A DNA stretch of 64,000 bases from CAZMGV01 sp964621525 [NCBI: uncultured bacterium]. Its GTDB lineage: Bacteria > JAGRBM01. The stretch spans positions 1 to 64,000 of the forward strand of contig CAZUMS010000023.1 of assembly GCA_964621525.1 (NCBI GenBank). The letters run 5' to 3'. Position 1 is the stretch's first letter, and the number at the start of each line of letters is the position of its first letter. The notes below the pieces were generated by a model, which was not told the DNA's origin, made no database searches, and worked only from the letters and a program-made list of their open reading frames with translations. Of this stretch, positions 8,244-18,727 are shown piece by piece. The position numbers and the translations under genes are program-made.

Positions 8244-8639
8244 TCAGCGTGGATAGTGGGGGGAGCCGATCTCGTAGCTGACGATCCGGCAGCCGGGGCG
8301 GCCCTGCTGGAGCTGTTCCGGGCTCCCGTAGCCCAGGGCCGTGAACCGGAGCAGGACGGTCTTTTCCTCCACGCCGACCGAACAGTTGTTCTCGGTGAGG
8401 ATGGTCCACTCGGGGGCCTTTTCGAGGGCAAGGTCCACGGTGCAGCGGGACCGGAACAGGGCCTTCGAGACGGACCGGACCGACCCGATGGTGCGGTTCC
8501 CGTCGTCGACGACCTTCATGCCCTTCCAGACGAAGGCGCAGTCCCCACCCTCGAGCTCGAACGCGCGGGAACTGCCCGCGCGCGTGCAGGCGGCCTGAGC
8601 TGCCAGAACCGCCAGCAGGAACATGAACCGGAACCGCAT
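8244..8639 (-). CDS. small exported protein, possibly MCE-like
   Basis: The 131-residue product begins MRFRFMFLLAVLAAQAAC, a signal peptide that could be lipoprotein-type, although the -3 residue is not a good lipobox. I placed the start at 8639 because upstream codons would read through the gltD terminator palindrome. The mature part has four Cys and a segment (GNRTIGSVRSV... VDLALE... LTENNCSVGVEEKTVLLRF) weakly reminiscent of a single MlaD/MCE domain. That likeness is tentative. No ABC or Mla genes adjoin it, and no strong ribosome-binding site is seen. Confidence 0.6.
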   Translation of the reverse strand: MRFRFMFLLAVLAAQAACTRAGSSRAFELEGGDCAFVWKGMKVVDDGNRTIGSVRSVSKALFRSRCTVDLALEKAPEWTILTENNCSVGVEEKTVLLRFTALGYGSPEQLQQGRPGCRIVSYEIGSPHYPR

Positions 8640-8678
8640 AGGGGTGAGAGTAGTCCAGAATCCGGCGGGCTCAAATAA

Positions 8679-8706
8679 GACGGGGCGGCCCATGGGCCGC
8701 CCCGTC
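8679..8706. terminator. Perfect 28-bp palindrome, terminator of gltBD
   Basis: Fourteen bases starting GACGGGGCGG are followed immediately by their exact reverse complement, giving a very stable hairpin. It starts 26 bases downstream of the gltD stop on the minus strand and is followed on that strand by TTATTTGA. It is symmetric and could work in both directions. Confidence 0.7.
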
Positions 8707-8731
8707 ATCCGCTGCACCCGCGACCGGCCGC

Positions 8732-10180
8732 TCAGAGCGGCGCGGGGAGCTGGGTTCCACCCTGGAGGTAAATATCCACGTGGTGGGCGGCGGTGCGGCC
8801 CTCGGCAAGGGCCCAGACAACGAGCGACTGGCCGCGCGTGCAGTCACCAGCCACGAACACGCCGTCCACGCTGGTGCGCTTGTTCGGCGTCGCCTTGATG
8901 TTGCCGCGGGCGTCGAGCTCGACACCGAGATCCTGGATCAGCTTGCCCTTCTCCGGCCCGAGGAACCCGAGGGCCAGGAACAGCATGTCGCACTTCACCT
9001 CGAACTCGGAGCCCGGAATCTCCTCAAAGGTCATCCGGCCGTCGGGGTGTTTGATCCAGTTGAGCCGCACGCAGTGGATCTTCTCGAGCTGGCCGTTCTT
9101 TCCGGAGAGCGACTTCGTGGAGATCGCGTAGTCCCGTTCGCCGCCCTCGAGGTGTGCCGACGAGGTGCGGTAAATGAGGGGCCACAGGGGCCAGGGGTTG
9201 TCGGCCGCGCGGCTGTCGGGCGGCCGGGGCATCAGCTCGAACTGCTTGATCGACTTCGCACCCTGCCGGTGGGACGTGCCGAGGCAGTCCGCGCCGGTGT
9301 CACCGCCGCCCAGAATCACGACATCCTTACCTTCGGCGGAGGGGAACTCCTCCGGCGGGATCTTGTCACCTGCCTGCCGCTTGTTGGACGGCGTGAGAAA
9401 ATCCATCGCGAAGTAGACACCCTTAAGGTCCCGGCCCGGAACGTTGAGATCGCGGGGGACCGTGGCGCCGGTCGTCAGCACGATGGCGTTGAACTCCTTG
9501 CGGAGTTCGGCGGCCGTAACGTCCACGCCGACGTTTACGCCGGTCCGGAAAGTCACGCCCTCGGCCTTCATCTGCTCCATGCGCCGGTCGATCAGGTGCT
9601 TGCGCATCTTGAAGTCCGGAATGCCGTAACGGAGCAGGCCGCCGACCCGGTCGGCGCGCTCGAACAGTGTGACCTCGTGGCCCGCGCGGGCGAGCTGTTG
9701 GGCGGCGGCGAGACCCGCCGGGCCCGAGCCCACGACGGCAACCTTCTTGCCGGTCTTCGTCTTGGGCGGGAGCGGCTTGATCCAGCCTTCGCGCCAGGCG
9801 TGGTCGATGATCGTCACCTCGATCTGCTTGATCGTGACGGCCGGCTGGTTGATGCCGAGCACGCAGGCGGCCTCGCACGGGGCGGGGCAGATGCGGCCGG
9901 TGAATTCGGGGAAGTTGTTCGTCGCGTGGAGACGGTCGATGGCGTCCTTCCAGCGGCCCCGGTAGGTGAGATCGTTCCAGTCGGGGATGATGTTCCCCAG
10001 CGGGCAGCCGTTGTGGCAGAACGGGATGCCGCAATCCATGCAGCGGGAGGCCTGCTTCTGGAGCGTTTCCTCGGGAAACGGCTGGTAGCATTCCTCGTAG
10101 TCGTGGATGCGCTCCTCGACGGGCCGGTAGCCCGGGAGCTGGCGCTCGGTAATCTTCAGGAATCCGGTCGGGTCACCCAT
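8732..10180 (-). CDS. gltD: glutamate synthase (NADPH) small subunit
   Basis: The 482-residue protein is the beta subunit of NADPH-dependent glutamate synthase. It passes electrons from NADPH through FAD to GltB, which makes two glutamates from glutamine and 2-oxoglutarate. The N-terminal Cys motif CMDCGIPFCHNGCPLGN carries Fe-S ligands. The FAD Rossmann motif GSGPAGLAAAQQLARAGHE and the NADPH motif GGGDTGADC follow. The C-terminal segment DGVFVAGDCTRGQSLVVWALAEGR is the usual FAD-binding end. It lies 21 bases downstream of gltB in the same operon and is followed by a strong palindromic terminator. Confidence 0.97.
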   Translation of the reverse strand: MGDPTGFLKITERQLPGYRPVEERIHDYEECYQPFPEETLQKQASRCMDCGIPFCHNGCPLGNIIPDWNDLTYRGRWKDAIDRLHATNNFPEFTGRICPAPCEAACVLGINQPAVTIKQIEVTIIDHAWREGWIKPLPPKTKTGKKVAVVGSGPAGLAAAQQLARAGHEVTLFERADRVGGLLRYGIPDFKMRKHLIDRRMEQMKAEGVTFRTGVNVGVDVTAAELRKEFNAIVLTTGATVPRDLNVPGRDLKGVYFAMDFLTPSNKRQAGDKIPPEEFPSAEGKDVVILGGGDTGADCLGTSHRQGAKSIKQFELMPRPPDSRAADNPWPLWPLIYRTSSAHLEGGERDYAISTKSLSGKNGQLEKIHCVRLNWIKHPDGRMTFEEIPGSEFEVKCDMLFLALGFLGPEKGKLIQDLGVELDARGNIKATPNKRTSVDGVFVAGDCTRGQSLVVWALAEGRTAAHHVDIYLQGGTQLPAPL

Positions 10181-10201
10181 GGAAATCTTCTCTCAACCTC
10201 C

Positions 10202-13200
10202 TCACCCGGCCGCAGCCTTGAGCTTCTGCTGCTCCAGAACGCGCCGGTAGTCGGTCGGCATCACCTTGACGAATTTGCCGCGAAGCTGCGCCCAGTCCTT
10301 GAGGACCCGGGCCGCCGCGTCGCTGCCGGTCAGTTTCGCGTGTTTCTCGACGAGGCCCTTCACGGTCTTCTCGTCGTCCTCGCCTTCGAAGCCGGATAAC
10401 CCCACCATGCCGGTGTTGCAGCGGCCGGCGAAGTCGCCCGCCTCGTCCAGCACAAAGGCCACGCCGCCCGACATGCCGGCGGCGAAATTGCGGCCCGTGC
10501 GTCCCAGAACGACCACGAGGCCCTTGGTCATGTACTCGCAGCCGTGGTCGCCCGTCCCCTCGACCACCGTCTGGACGCCCGAGTTGCGGACGGCAAACCG
10601 CTCGCCCGCGACACCCCGGAAGAACGCCTCGCCGCCCGTGGCGCCGTACAAGGCCACGTTGCCGATGACGATGTTCTCGTCGGGGCGGAATTTCGAGCCC
10701 TTCGGCGGATAGACGATCACCGTGCCGCCCGAGAGGCCCTTGCCGCAGTAGTCGTTGGCGTCGCCCTCGAGTTCCAGCGTGACGCCCTTCGGAACGAATG
10801 CACCGAAGCTCTGTCCGGCCGAGCCGGTGAAACTGAAGTGGATCGTCCCGTCCGGGAGTCCCTTGTCCTCGTACTTCTTCGTGATCTCGTGACCGAGCCA
10901 GGTACCGGTCGCCCGGTCCACGTTGCGGATCTGGAGTTCGTGGCGGACCTTCTGACCCTTCTCGAGCGCCGGTTTCGCCAGCTCGATCAGCTTGTTGTCT
11001 AGCACCTTGTCGAGACCGTGGTCCTGCTTCTCGACGTTGAAACGGGCGGCCGAGGCGTCCGCTTTCGGGCGCGCGAGGATCCTCGACAGGTCGAGGCCGC
11101 CGGCCTTCCAGTGGTCGATGGCCCTTTTCATCTTCAGCACTTCGGCGTGACCCACCATCTCCTGGATGGTGCGGAAGCCGAGCTGAGCCATGAGTTCGCG
11201 GACTTCCTGGGCGATATACTCGAAAAAGTTCACGACGAACTCGGGTTTGCCGTTGAACCGGGCACGCAGAGCCGGGTCCTGCGTGGCGACGCCTACCGGG
11301 CAGGTGTTCAGATGGCAGACGCGCATCATGATGCAGCCCGAGACGACGAGCGGCGCCGTGGCGAAGCCGAACTCCTCGGCTCCGAGCAGGGCGGCGATCA
11401 CGACGTCGCGGCCTGTCTTCATGGAGCCGTCCGTCTGGACGACGACACGTCCGCGAAGGCCCTGTTCCACCAGCACCTGCTGGGTTTCGGCTAGGCCGAG
11501 TTCCCACGGCGCGCCGGCATGCTTGATGGAAGTGAGCGGCGATGCGCCCGTGCCCCCGTCATGGCCGGAGATCAGGATGTGGTCGGCGTGCGCCTTGGCG
11601 ACACCCGCCGCGACCGTGCCGACACCCACCTCGGCGACCAGCTTCACGCTGACCCGCGCCGAGGGGTTCGAGTTCTTGAGATCGAAGATGAGCTGCGCGA
11701 GATCCTCGATCGAATAGATGTCATGGTGCGGCGGCGGACTGATGAGTCCCACGCCGGGGGTCGAGCACCGCACGCGGGCGATCACTTCGTCCACCTTGTG
11801 GCCGGGGAGCTGCCCGCCCTCGCCGGGCTTGGCGCCCTGTGCCATCTTGATCTGGAGCTCGTTGGCGTTCGTGAGGTAGTGGCTCGTGACGCCGAACCGG
11901 CCAGAGGCCACCTGCTTGATGGCGCTCCGCCGCCAGTCGCCGTTCGCGTCCGGCTTGAACCGCACCGGATCCTCGCCGCCCTCGCCCGTGTTCGACTTGC
12001 CGCCGATCCGGTTCATTGCGATGGCGAGGTTCTCGTGCGCCTCCTTGCTGATGGAGCCGAAGCTCATGGCGCCGGTGGCGAACCGCTTCATGATGCTCGC
12101 GGCGGGTTCGACTTCCTCGATCGGAACCGGAGTCCGCTGCTCGAATTCGAAGAGGCCGCGCAGGGTCGCCCGGTGCCTGGACTGCTCGTCGATCAGCTTC
12201 GTGTACTGCTTGAAGAGGTCGTACTTCTTCTCGCGGGTCGCGTGCTGGAGGCGCCACACCGTCTCCGGGTTGAAGAGATGGTACTCGCCGTCCCGCCGCC
12301 ACTGGTACTCGCCGCCCCAGTCGAGGTCGGGCGTGGCGCTCAGCCGGTCGGAGAACGCCCGCGAATGGCGGCGCTCCACCTCGGCAGCGACTTCCTTCAC
12401 GCCCGCGCCCTCGATCCGGGTGGCGGTCCAGGTGAAGTACTTGTCCACGAGTGCGCGGCTCAGGCCCACGGCCTCGAATATCTGGGCGCCGCGGTAGCTC
12501 TGGATCGTGGATATGCCCATCTTGGACATGACCTTCACGATGCCCTTCTGCGCCGCCTTGATGTAGTTCACGACCGCCTTGCCGTGGTCGATCTCCTTCA
12601 GTTCGCCCGTACGGATCATGTCGTCCAGCGTCTCGAACGCCAGATACGGGTTGATCGCGCTCGCGCCGTAACCGAGCAGCAGGCAGAAGTGGTGGACTTC
12701 ACGCGCCTCGCCCGTCTCGATCACGAGACCGCAGCGGGTGCGGGTCTCGGCGCGCACCATGTGGTGGTGTACGCCGGCCGTGGCGAGCAGCGCCGGGATC
12801 GGTACGAGGTTCTCGTTTGCGCCCCGGTCCGAGAGGATCACGATGTTGTAGCCGTCGCCGATCGCCTGCCCGGCGGCCGTGCACAGCTCTTCCATCGCTT
12901 TCTCGAGCCCCTGCCCGTCGGTACCCTTCGGGTAGAGCATGGGCAGGCGCTTCGCCTTGAACCCCTTGGAGTTCAGATGGGCGATCTGGGCCATCTGCTC
13001 ATTGTCCAGTATCGGCCCCTTGAGACGGATCTGGTGGCAGCTTTCGGCTTCCGGCTTCAGGAGATTCCGCTCCGAACCCACGTTCGTATAGACGCTCGTG
13101 ACCAGTTCCTCGCGGATGGCGTCGAGCGGCGGGTTCGTCACCTGCGCGAAGAGCTGCTTGAAGTAATCGTACAGCATGCGCGGACGGTTGGAGAGCACCG

Positions 13201-14731
13201 CGAGAGGCGTGTCGGTTCCCATGGAACCGATCGCTTCCTCGCCGCCTTTCGCCATCGGACTGAGCAGGATTTTCCGGTCCTCGTGCGTATAGCCGAAGAT
13301 GATGTTCCGCTGGACGACCGTGGCGTGATCGGGCTCGGGCACGCTGGGCGGCGGCGGGAGCTGGTCGAGCGTATGCAGGTGAGTCTTCAGCCAGTCGCCG
13401 TAGGGAAGCCGTTTCGAGATCTTTTCCTTGAGCTCCTCGTCGGCGACGATGCGGCCCTCGGTCATGTCCACGAGGAACATGCGGCCCGGCTGGAGACGGC
13501 CCTTGATCTTCACCTTCTCCGGCGCGACGTCGTAGACGCCCACTTCGGAGGCCATGATCACAAGATCGTCGTCCGTCACGTAGTAGCGCGACGGGCGCAG
13601 GCCGTTGCGGTCCAGCACGGCACCGATCTGGTGGCCGTCGGTGAACGCGATCGAGGCCGGGCCGTCCCACGGCTCCATCAGGCACTCGTGGAAGGCGTAG
13701 AAGTCCTTCTTGAACTGCGGCATCGACGTGTGCTGCTGCCAGGCTTCGGGGATCAGCATCATCACCGCGTGAGGCAGCGGGTAGCCGCACATCACGAGGA
13801 ACTCGAGCACGTTGTCGAGGCACGCCGAGTCGGAGCCGCCCGGCTGGATCACCGGGAAGAGATCCTGCATCTCGGCCTCGGAGAAATGGGCGCTCCGGGC
13901 GAGCGATTCCCGCGCATGCATCCAGTTGATGTTGCCCCGGAGCGTGTTGATCTCGCCGTTGTGGGCGAGCATCCGGAACGGGTGCGCAAGATCCCACGAT
14001 GGGAACGTGTTGGTCGAGAACCGGCTGTGCACGAGGGCAAGCGCCGTCACCATGTCCGGATCCAGAAGGTCCGGGTAATAGGCGTCCACCTGCTCGCTGG
14101 AGAGCATCCCCTTGTAGATGCAGAGCCGGGCCGAGAGACTGGCAAAGTAGAAGTCCTTCGCGTTCTTCAGGCCGAGCTTCGCGACGGCGTTCTCGCTCCG
14201 TCGGCGGGCGAGATAGAGCCGCCGCTCGTAGGCGAGTTCTTCCTTCAGGTCCGCCGGGCGGCTCACGAACACCTGCTCCATGACGGGCTGGGCGTTCTTC
14301 GCCGAGGGGCCGATCATCGAATCGTCGACAGGAGTCTTGCGCCAGCCGAGCACGTTCATGCCGGCCCGCTCGACCTCGCGGTTCACGATGTCGCGGCAGT
14401 TCTCGCGGTCCTTGGCGTCCTGGGGGAGCGACACCATGCCGACGGCATACTGCCCCTCGCCGGGAAGCTGGACGCCGGCCGCTTTCATGACCTTCACAAA
14501 GAAGGCGTGCGGAACCTGGAGCAGCACGCCCGCGCCGTCACCCGTGTTCGTCTCGCAGCCGCAGGCACCCCGGTGGGCAAGGCGCTTCAGGATCTCGAGG
14601 GCGTCCTTGAGGATTGCGTGCGACTTCCGGCCCTTGAGGTGCGCGATAAAACCGACGCCACAGCCGTCGCTCTCGAACGCCTCACTGTGGAGACCCTCGC
14701 CGGCAAACTGGTTCGGGGGCAGATGACGCAT
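10202..14731 (-). CDS. gltB: glutamate synthase large subunit
   Basis: At 1509 residues this is a full-length alpha subunit. The class II glutaminase domain should be exposed by removal of a short propeptide, making Cys24 of SDGCGVGF the N-terminal nucleophile. The central and FMN synthase domains follow, with [10 protein letters not shown] and the [14 protein letters not shown] region. The 3Fe-4S motif is [15 protein letters not shown]. The C-terminal GXGXG beta-helix region contains [14 protein letters not shown] and [10 protein letters not shown]. It is co-transcribed with gltD. An 18-bp element with a palindromic core 71 bases upstream is shared with the cupredoxin-like gene at 24 kb. Its long antisense frames are a GC-bias artefact. 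Confidence 0.98.
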   Translation of the reverse strand: MRHLPPNQFAGEGLHSEAFESDGCGVGFIAHLKGRKSHAILKDALEILKRLAHRGACGCETNTGDGAGVLLQVPHAFFVKVMKAAGVQLPGEGQYAVGMVSLPQDAKDRENCRDIVNREVERAGMNVLGWRKTPVDDSMIGPSAKNAQPVMEQVFVSRPADLKEELAYERRLYLARRRSENAVAKLGLKNAKDFYFASLSARLCIYKGMLSSEQVDAYYPDLLDPDMVTALALVHSRFSTNTFPSWDLAHPFRMLAHNGEINTLRGNINWMHARESLARSAHFSEAEMQDLFPVIQPGGSDSACLDNVLEFLVMCGYPLPHAVMMLIPEAWQQHTSMPQFKKDFYAFHECLMEPWDGPASIAFTDGHQIGAVLDRNGLRPSRYYVTDDDLVIMASEVGVYDVAPEKVKIKGRLQPGRMFLVDMTEGRIVADEELKEKISKRLPYGDWLKTHLHTLDQLPPPPSVPEPDHATVVQRNIIFGYTHEDRKILLSPMAKGGEEAIGSMGTDTPLAVLSNRPRMLYDYFKQLFAQVTNPPLDAIREELVTSVYTNVGSERNLLKPEAESCHQIRLKGPILDNEQMAQIAHLNSKGFKAKRLPMLYPKGTDGQGLEKAMEELCTAAGQAIGDGYNIVILSDRGANENLVPIPALLATAGVHHHMVRAETRTRCGLVIETGEAREVHHFCLLLGYGASAINPYLAFETLDDMIRTGELKEIDHGKAVVNYIKAAQKGIVKVMSKMGISTIQSYRGAQIFEAVGLSRALVDKYFTWTATRIEGAGVKEVAAEVERRHSRAFSDRLSATPDLDWGGEYQWRRDGEYHLFNPETVWRLQHATREKKYDLFKQYTKLIDEQSRHRATLRGLFEFEQRTPVPIEEVEPAASIMKRFATGAMSFGSISKEAHENLAIAMNRIGGKSNTGEGGEDPVRFKPDANGDWRRSAIKQVASGRFGVTSHYLTNANELQIKMAQGAKPGEGGQLPGHKVDEVIARVRCSTPGVGLISPPPHHDIYSIEDLAQLIFDLKNSNPSARVSVKLVAEVGVGTVAAGVAKAHADHILISGHDGGTGASPLTSIKHAGAPWELGLAETQQVLVEQGLRGRVVVQTDGSMKTGRDVVIAALLGAEEFGFATAPLVVSGCIMMRVCHLNTCPVGVATQDPALRARFNGKPEFVVNFFEYIAQEVRELMAQLGFRTIQEMVGHAEVLKMKRAIDHWKAGGLDLSRILARPKADASAARFNVEKQDHGLDKVLDNKLIELAKPALEKGQKVRHELQIRNVDRATGTWLGHEITKKYEDKGLPDGTIHFSFTGSAGQSFGAFVPKGVTLELEGDANDYCGKGLSGGTVIVYPPKGSKFRPDENIVIGNVALYGATGGEAFFRGVAGERFAVRNSGVQTVVEGTGDHGCEYMTKGLVVVLGRTGRNFAAGMSGGVAFVLDEAGDFAGRCNTGMVGLSGFEGEDDEKTVKGLVEKHAKLTGSDAAARVLKDWAQLRGKFVKVMPTDYRRVLEQQKLKAAAG

Positions 14732-15145
14732 GACTCGCTCGCACTCCTCACCGGTTCCCGGCGGGCGGCGCCGTTATTTAAACGCCGTTTCCACGTCCGG
14801 GTCCGTATACTGTATACAGCGCGTCCGGGGGCACTTCCCCCTTGGCGGGCCTCCGGGCGGCACCGCCACTCGCTTTCGTCGGGATCTATTTCACTAAAGA
14901 AGAAACGCCACCCGGACAAACAGCATATCGCAATGACGCGCTGCGTGCCAAGGCCGCGGATCAATTCCCCAAGGACACCCGCGAACCTTTTTGCACGTAA
15001 CACCCTCTGGCCGGGAGACCTTTATCAAGCATTCCGGCCAAGGGGCACCAAAACTAGCTGAGCCGTGGGGTATTGCAAGGGGGGCCGGAAAAGGGGCCCC
15101 GCCGGGGGCTTAAACCAGCTGCTGCAGGGCCCGGATGGGGCTGTT
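14732..15145. other. Intergenic region between the MFS gene and gltB
   Basis: This 414-base gap carries the gltB upstream region near 14735-14830 on the minus strand. It includes a notably AT-rich patch (GTTATTTAAACG near 14775) and the repeated 18-bp element. Near 15085-15110 there are GC-rich self-complementary stretches that may be the MFS gene terminator, though no clear T run follows. I see no credible gene. Confidence 0.6.
14802..14819 (-). promoter_or_regulatory. 18-bp repeated element with palindromic core, upstream of gltB
   Basis: On the plus strand the element reads TCCGTATACTGTATACAG. Its core CTGTATACAG is a perfect palindrome. The same 18 bases with one change occur at 24173-24190, in the same orientation and also upstream of a minus-strand gene. 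Such AT-rich palindromes are rare in this GC-rich sequence and resemble operators of GntR- or MerR-like regulators. Confidence 0.6.
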
Positions 15146-16402
15146 TCAGGCCGTTACCCCTTCGGGCGGACGGACGTCCTCGTAACGGTTCACCGTGCGC
15201 AGTTCAGGGAATCTCCAGACGAATACGGCGACGACAAGAAGCGTACCGATCCCTCCGATAACGACCGCCGGGACCGGCCCCCACCAGGCAGCCGTGACGC
15301 CCGACTCGAACTCTCCGAGCTGGTTCGAGGCGCCGATAAAAATCATGTTCACGGCGCTCACGCGGCCGCGCATCTCGTCCGGCGTCGAGAGCTGCACGAG
15401 AGTCTGACGGACGACGACACTGATCATGTCGGCGGCACCCAGCACCGCAAGGAACATCAGCGACAGCGGAAAGCTCCTCGACAGTCCGAATGCGACGGTG
15501 GCGAGCCCGAAAATCGCCACACAGGCAAACATCTTCGGGCCGATCCTCCGCTCGAGCGGAAACCGGTGGAGCCACAGGGCGACGAGCGCCGCCCCGGCCG
15601 CCGGAGCGCAGCGCAGGAGACCGAGGCCCGTGGGACCGGCGGCCAGGATGTCCTTCGCATAGACCGGCAGGAGCGCCACCGCCCCGCCCAGCAGCACCGC
15701 GAACAGATCCAGCGAGATCGCGCCGAGCACAACCCGCTGGCTCCGGACGAATTTCACGCCCGCGAGCAGCGTCTCCAGCGACACGGCACGCTTCTCGAGC
15801 CGCCCGGTGCGGACGGTGATCATCGACATGAGTGCGGCCCCCGCGACTCCCATGACCGCCGCGCTGATATAGATCGCCTCGGGTCCGCCCGTGAGCGCAT
15901 ACAGCGCTCCGCCGGCGGCGGGGCCCGCGATGCTGGCGATCTGGAACGCGGTGGAGCCCATCACGACCGCCTTGCCGAAGATCTTCTCCGGAACGAGGTG
16001 CGGAAGCAGGGACTGGCTCGCAGGGGCGGCGAAGGCGTTCGCCGTACCCACAAGGAAGATCACGGCGAAGATGGGCCAGACTCCCCATGCGGGGAAAAAT
16101 ACCGTGAGTGCCAGAAGCGTCGAGCAGGCAACTTCACCCGCATAGCAGGAGATGACGAGCCTGCGCCGGTCGAACCGGTCGGCCGCGTGGCCGGTAAACA
16201 GGATGAACCCCGCCGCCGGAAGGAACTGGACGAGACCGATGTAGCCGAGATGAAGCGCGCTGCCCGTGACGCTGTAGACATGCCAGCCGACGGCAACCGC
16301 CTGCATCTGGATCGCCATCGACATGAGCAGCCGGGCCGCCAGGAAAAACCGGTAGTTCCGGTGGGAAAACAGGGAATCGGGATCGGACGAGACTGAGTCC
16401 AT
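15146..16402 (-). CDS. MFS transporter, EntS-like exporter family
   Basis: The 418-residue protein has about 12 predicted transmembrane segments in two halves. The first-half motif GHAADRFDRRRLVISCY matches the loop 2-3 signature of drug:H+ or siderophore exporters (MFS_3, EntS-like). The central loop (VRTGRLEKRAVSLETLLAGVKFVRSQ) is typical of this family, and the second half contains TPDEMRGRVSAVNMIF. The substrate is not predictable, and no siderophore genes adjoin. It follows uppS on the same strand after an 81-base gap and may be read from its own promoter. Confidence 0.85.
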   Translation of the reverse strand: MDSVSSDPDSLFSHRNYRFFLAARLLMSMAIQMQAVAVGWHVYSVTGSALHLGYIGLVQFLPAAGFILFTGHAADRFDRRRLVISCYAGEVACSTLLALTVFFPAWGVWPIFAVIFLVGTANAFAAPASQSLLPHLVPEKIFGKAVVMGSTAFQIASIAGPAAGGALYALTGGPEAIYISAAVMGVAGAALMSMITVRTGRLEKRAVSLETLLAGVKFVRSQRVVLGAISLDLFAVLLGGAVALLPVYAKDILAAGPTGLGLLRCAPAAGAALVALWLHRFPLERRIGPKMFACVAIFGLATVAFGLSRSFPLSLMFLAVLGAADMISVVVRQTLVQLSTPDEMRGRVSAVNMIFIGASNQLGEFESGVTAAWWGPVPAVVIGGIGTLLVVAVFVWRFPELRTVNRYEDVRPPEGVTA

Positions 16403-16483
16403 GGAGGTTCCGGTCCCTCTGGGCCGGACGCCTCAGACGTAACCGGCCCCGGTACCGGGGAGCAAACGGCGCGAAAGGGGCTC

Positions 16484-17266
16484 TTACTTCTTTCTCTCGT
16501 CCTTGAGCTGCTCGCCGGTCTTGCCGAAGCGGCGCTGGCGGCTGGAGTAGTTCTCGAACGCCTCGACGAGGTGGCGCTTCCGGAAGTCGGGCCAGAACAC
16601 CTTCGAGAAGTAGATCTCGGCATAGGCGAGCTGCCAGAGCAGGAAGTTCGAGATACGCATCTCGCCGCTCGTGCGGATCAGAAGGTCCGGGTCCGGCATG
16701 CCGGCGGTGTAGAGGTGCGAAGAAATCAGGCCATCGTCGATATTTTCGGGCTTGAGCGTCCCCTGCTGCACGCGCCGGGCGATGATCTGGATGCCGCGGA
16801 CGATCTCCGCCCGGGAGCCGTACGAAACGGCCAGCGTCAGCACCATCCCCTTGCACTGGGCGGTATTGGTCATGACCGATTCGAGATGGTTGCGCACGCC
16901 CTTGGGGAGCTGGTCCAGTTCACCGATGGCGTTCAGCCGGATCCCCTGGTCGATGAGTTCCTTCTCCTCGATGAGAAGGTACTCGTCCAGCATGTGCATG
17001 AGGGCGGAGACTTCGGGCCGTGGCCGGTTCCAGTTCTCGGTCGAGAACGCGTAGAGCGTAAGGTACTTGACGCCGAGTTCGGCGCACGACTGCACAGCCG
17101 ACCGGACTGCTTTCACGCCCTCGCGGTGGCCCAGCACGCGGGGGTAACCACGCGCCTGCGCCCAGCGGCCGTTGCCATCCATGATGATGGCCACGTGCCG
17201 GGGCACTTTCAGTTCTTCGGCCGCAGCCGCGGACTTGGTTCGGGATCTGACCGCCATGGGAGTCAT
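16484..17266 (-). CDS. uppS: isoprenyl transferase (undecaprenyl diphosphate synthase)
   Basis: The 260-residue protein condenses isopentenyl diphosphate units onto farnesyl diphosphate to make the C55 cell-wall lipid carrier. It has the cis-prenyltransferase signatures HVAIIMDGNGRWA (catalytic Asp), the H-REG-K motif in GHREGVKAVR, YAFSTENWNRP, and the C-terminal LLIRTSGEMRISNFLLWQLAYAE. The start could be ATG 17266 or the next Met at 17257. The gene ends the rpsB-tsf-pyrH-frr-uppS run. The cdsA and dxr genes that often follow uppS are not here. Confidence 0.96.
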   Translation of the reverse strand: MTPMAVRSRTKSAAAAEELKVPRHVAIIMDGNGRWAQARGYPRVLGHREGVKAVRSAVQSCAELGVKYLTLYAFSTENWNRPRPEVSALMHMLDEYLLIEEKELIDQGIRLNAIGELDQLPKGVRNHLESVMTNTAQCKGMVLTLAVSYGSRAEIVRGIQIIARRVQQGTLKPENIDDGLISSHLYTAGMPDPDLLIRTSGEMRISNFLLWQLAYAEIYFSKVFWPDFRKRHLVEAFENYSSRQRRFGKTGEQLKDERKK

Positions 17267-17315
17267 TGTCCCCGATGGACGGGAAAAAACAAAGGGGGAA
17301 GCGCGGAGCCGGAGA

Positions 17316-17882
17316 TCAGCCGCCCGTGATCTCCGTTTCCTTGTTCTTCAGCATGGCGTCGACCTTCTTGCCGGCGTCATCCACGGTGGCCTGCACCTTC
17401 GCGGTGCCCTTCTTCACGTCGTCCTGGGACGCCTGCTTGTTCTTCTCGAGATTCTTGAACCCGTCGTTGGCCTTCTGCCGGGCGTGACGGATCGACACCT
17501 TGCAGTTCTCGGCCATCTGCTTGGCCAGCTTGGCGAGCTCCTTGCGCCGGTCGGCGGTGAGTTCCGGCAGCACGATGCGGATCAGCTTGCCGTCGTTCAC
17601 CGGCGTGATGCCGAGTTCGCTCGTCATGATCCCCTTCTCGATAGAGGCGATCTGCGACGGATCGAACGGCGTGATGGCGATGGTGCGGGCGTCCTGCACC
17701 GTCACGGTGGCGCAGGCTTTCAGCGGCATCGGCTGGCCGTAGACCTCGATCTTGAGGTTGTCCACCAGCGAAGGGTGCGCCCGGCCGGTGCGGATGCCCG
17801 CGAAATCGCGGCCCAGCACGTCCATGGCCGCCTTGATGCCGTCGTTGAGATCCTTGAAAATCGCGTCCTGGCTCATCGCCAA
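17316..17882 (-). CDS. frr: ribosome recycling factor
   Basis: The 188-residue protein is RRF, which with EF-G splits post-termination ribosomes. It has the signature GIRTGRAHPSLVDNLKIEVYG near residues 29-49 and the DPSQIASIEKGI hinge region. The helical bundle LTADRRKELAKLAKQMAENCKVSIRHARQKAND also matches. It starts 12 bases after pyrH ends, in the standard pyrH-frr-uppS order, so the genes are probably cotranscribed. The C-terminus ends with a family-typical coiled helix and no extra domain. Confidence 0.97.
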   Translation of the reverse strand: MAMSQDAIFKDLNDGIKAAMDVLGRDFAGIRTGRAHPSLVDNLKIEVYGQPMPLKACATVTVQDARTIAITPFDPSQIASIEKGIMTSELGITPVNDGKLIRIVLPELTADRRKELAKLAKQMAENCKVSIRHARQKANDGFKNLEKNKQASQDDVKKGTAKVQATVDDAGKKVDAMLKNKETEITGG

Positions 17883-17894
17883 ACCCTCCCTGAA

Positions 17895-18617
17895 TCAGGC
17901 CTTTTCCGAAACGAGCGTACCGACCTTCTCGCCCATGATCACCTTGCGGATGTTCCCGGACTTGTGCAGGTCGAACACGACGATGGGGAGCTTCGTGTCC
18001 ATCGCCATGGCGAAGGCCGTCGCATCCATCACCTTGAGGTCCTTGTGAAGAGCGTCGCGGAACGTCACATGATCGAACCGGACGGCATTTTTGTTCTTCA
18101 CCGGATCGGAGTCGTAGATCCCGTCCACCTTCGTGGCCTTCAGGATTACCTCGGCGCCGATCTCGTTCGCCCGGAGCGCCGCGGTCGTGTCGGTGGTGAA
18201 ATACGGGTTGCCGGTGCCGGCGGCGAAGATCACGACACGGTTCTTCTCGAGGTGCCGGATCGCGCGGCGGCGGATGTAGGGCTCCGCCACGGCGTCCATG
18301 CGGATCGCCGACTGGACCCGGGTCGGCACCCCGGCCCGCTCCAGCGAGTCCTGGAGCGCCAGCGCGTTGATCACCGTCGCCATCATGCCCATGTAATCGG
18401 CTGTGGAGCGGTCCATCCCCCTGGAGGAACCCGACAGGCCCCGGAAGATGTTGCCGCCCCCGATGACGATGGCGAGCGAGACGCCCATGCCGACGATCTC
18501 GGCGATTTCCTGGGAAATCCGCTCCAGCGTCGCGGGATCGAGCCCGTAACCGGCGTCTCCCTGAAGGGCCTCGCCGGACAGTTTCAGCAGTACTCGTTTG
18601 AAGGCAGGTTTCGGCAC
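17895..18617 (-). CDS. pyrH: UMP kinase
   Basis: The 240-residue protein is the bacterial hexameric UMP kinase of the amino-acid-kinase fold, which phosphorylates UMP in pyrimidine nucleotide synthesis. The sequence shows [11 protein letters not shown] at the N-terminus, [31 protein letters not shown], the [20 protein letters not shown] segment and [13 protein letters not shown]. It lies between tsf, separated by a terminator-like hairpin, and frr, only 12 bases away. Confidence 0.97.
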   Translation of the reverse strand: MPKPAFKRVLLKLSGEALQGDAGYGLDPATLERISQEIAEIVGMGVSLAIVIGGGNIFRGLSGSSRGMDRSTADYMGMMATVINALALQDSLERAGVPTRVQSAIRMDAVAEPYIRRRAIRHLEKNRVVIFAAGTGNPYFTTDTTAALRANEIGAEVILKATKVDGIYDSDPVKNKNAVRFDHVTFRDALHKDLKVMDATAFAMAMDTKLPIVVFDLHKSGNIRKVIMGEKVGTLVSEKA

Positions 18618-18672
18618 GGGAATTCTCTAGCCCGCTGGCCGCGCGGCGTCCAGTGGGGCGGCGGGAAACGCA

Positions 18673-18707
18673 GAACGGCCCGCCCCCTGCCGGGGAACGG
18701 GCCGTTC
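18673..18707 (-). terminator. Terminator-like hairpin between tsf and pyrH
   Basis: GAACGGCCCG at 18673-18682 pairs exactly with CGGGCCGTTC at 18698-18707, and an inner CCCC/GGGG can extend the stem. It lies 21 bases after the tsf stop, followed on the minus strand by TGCGTTTCCC. It may end or attenuate rpsB-tsf transcription before pyrH. Confidence 0.6.
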
Positions 18708-18727
18708 ATGAAAGGGGCGGCTGACGC

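Noticed and set aside
8780-10399. A 539-codon frame antisense to gltD
   Set aside because: It covers the reverse of gltD and runs into gltB. The gltD frame has cofactor and cluster motifs in the right places.
11519-15061. A 1180-codon open frame antisense to gltB
   Set aside because: It is an antisense shadow of the well-matched gltB frame. It has no family match and its His/Arg/Gly-rich composition is typical of reverse-strand frames in GC-rich genes.
15065-16396. A 443-codon frame opposite the MFS gene
   Set aside because: It is highly charged and repetitive with no recognisable domain. The minus-strand frame gives a clean 12-TM transporter.
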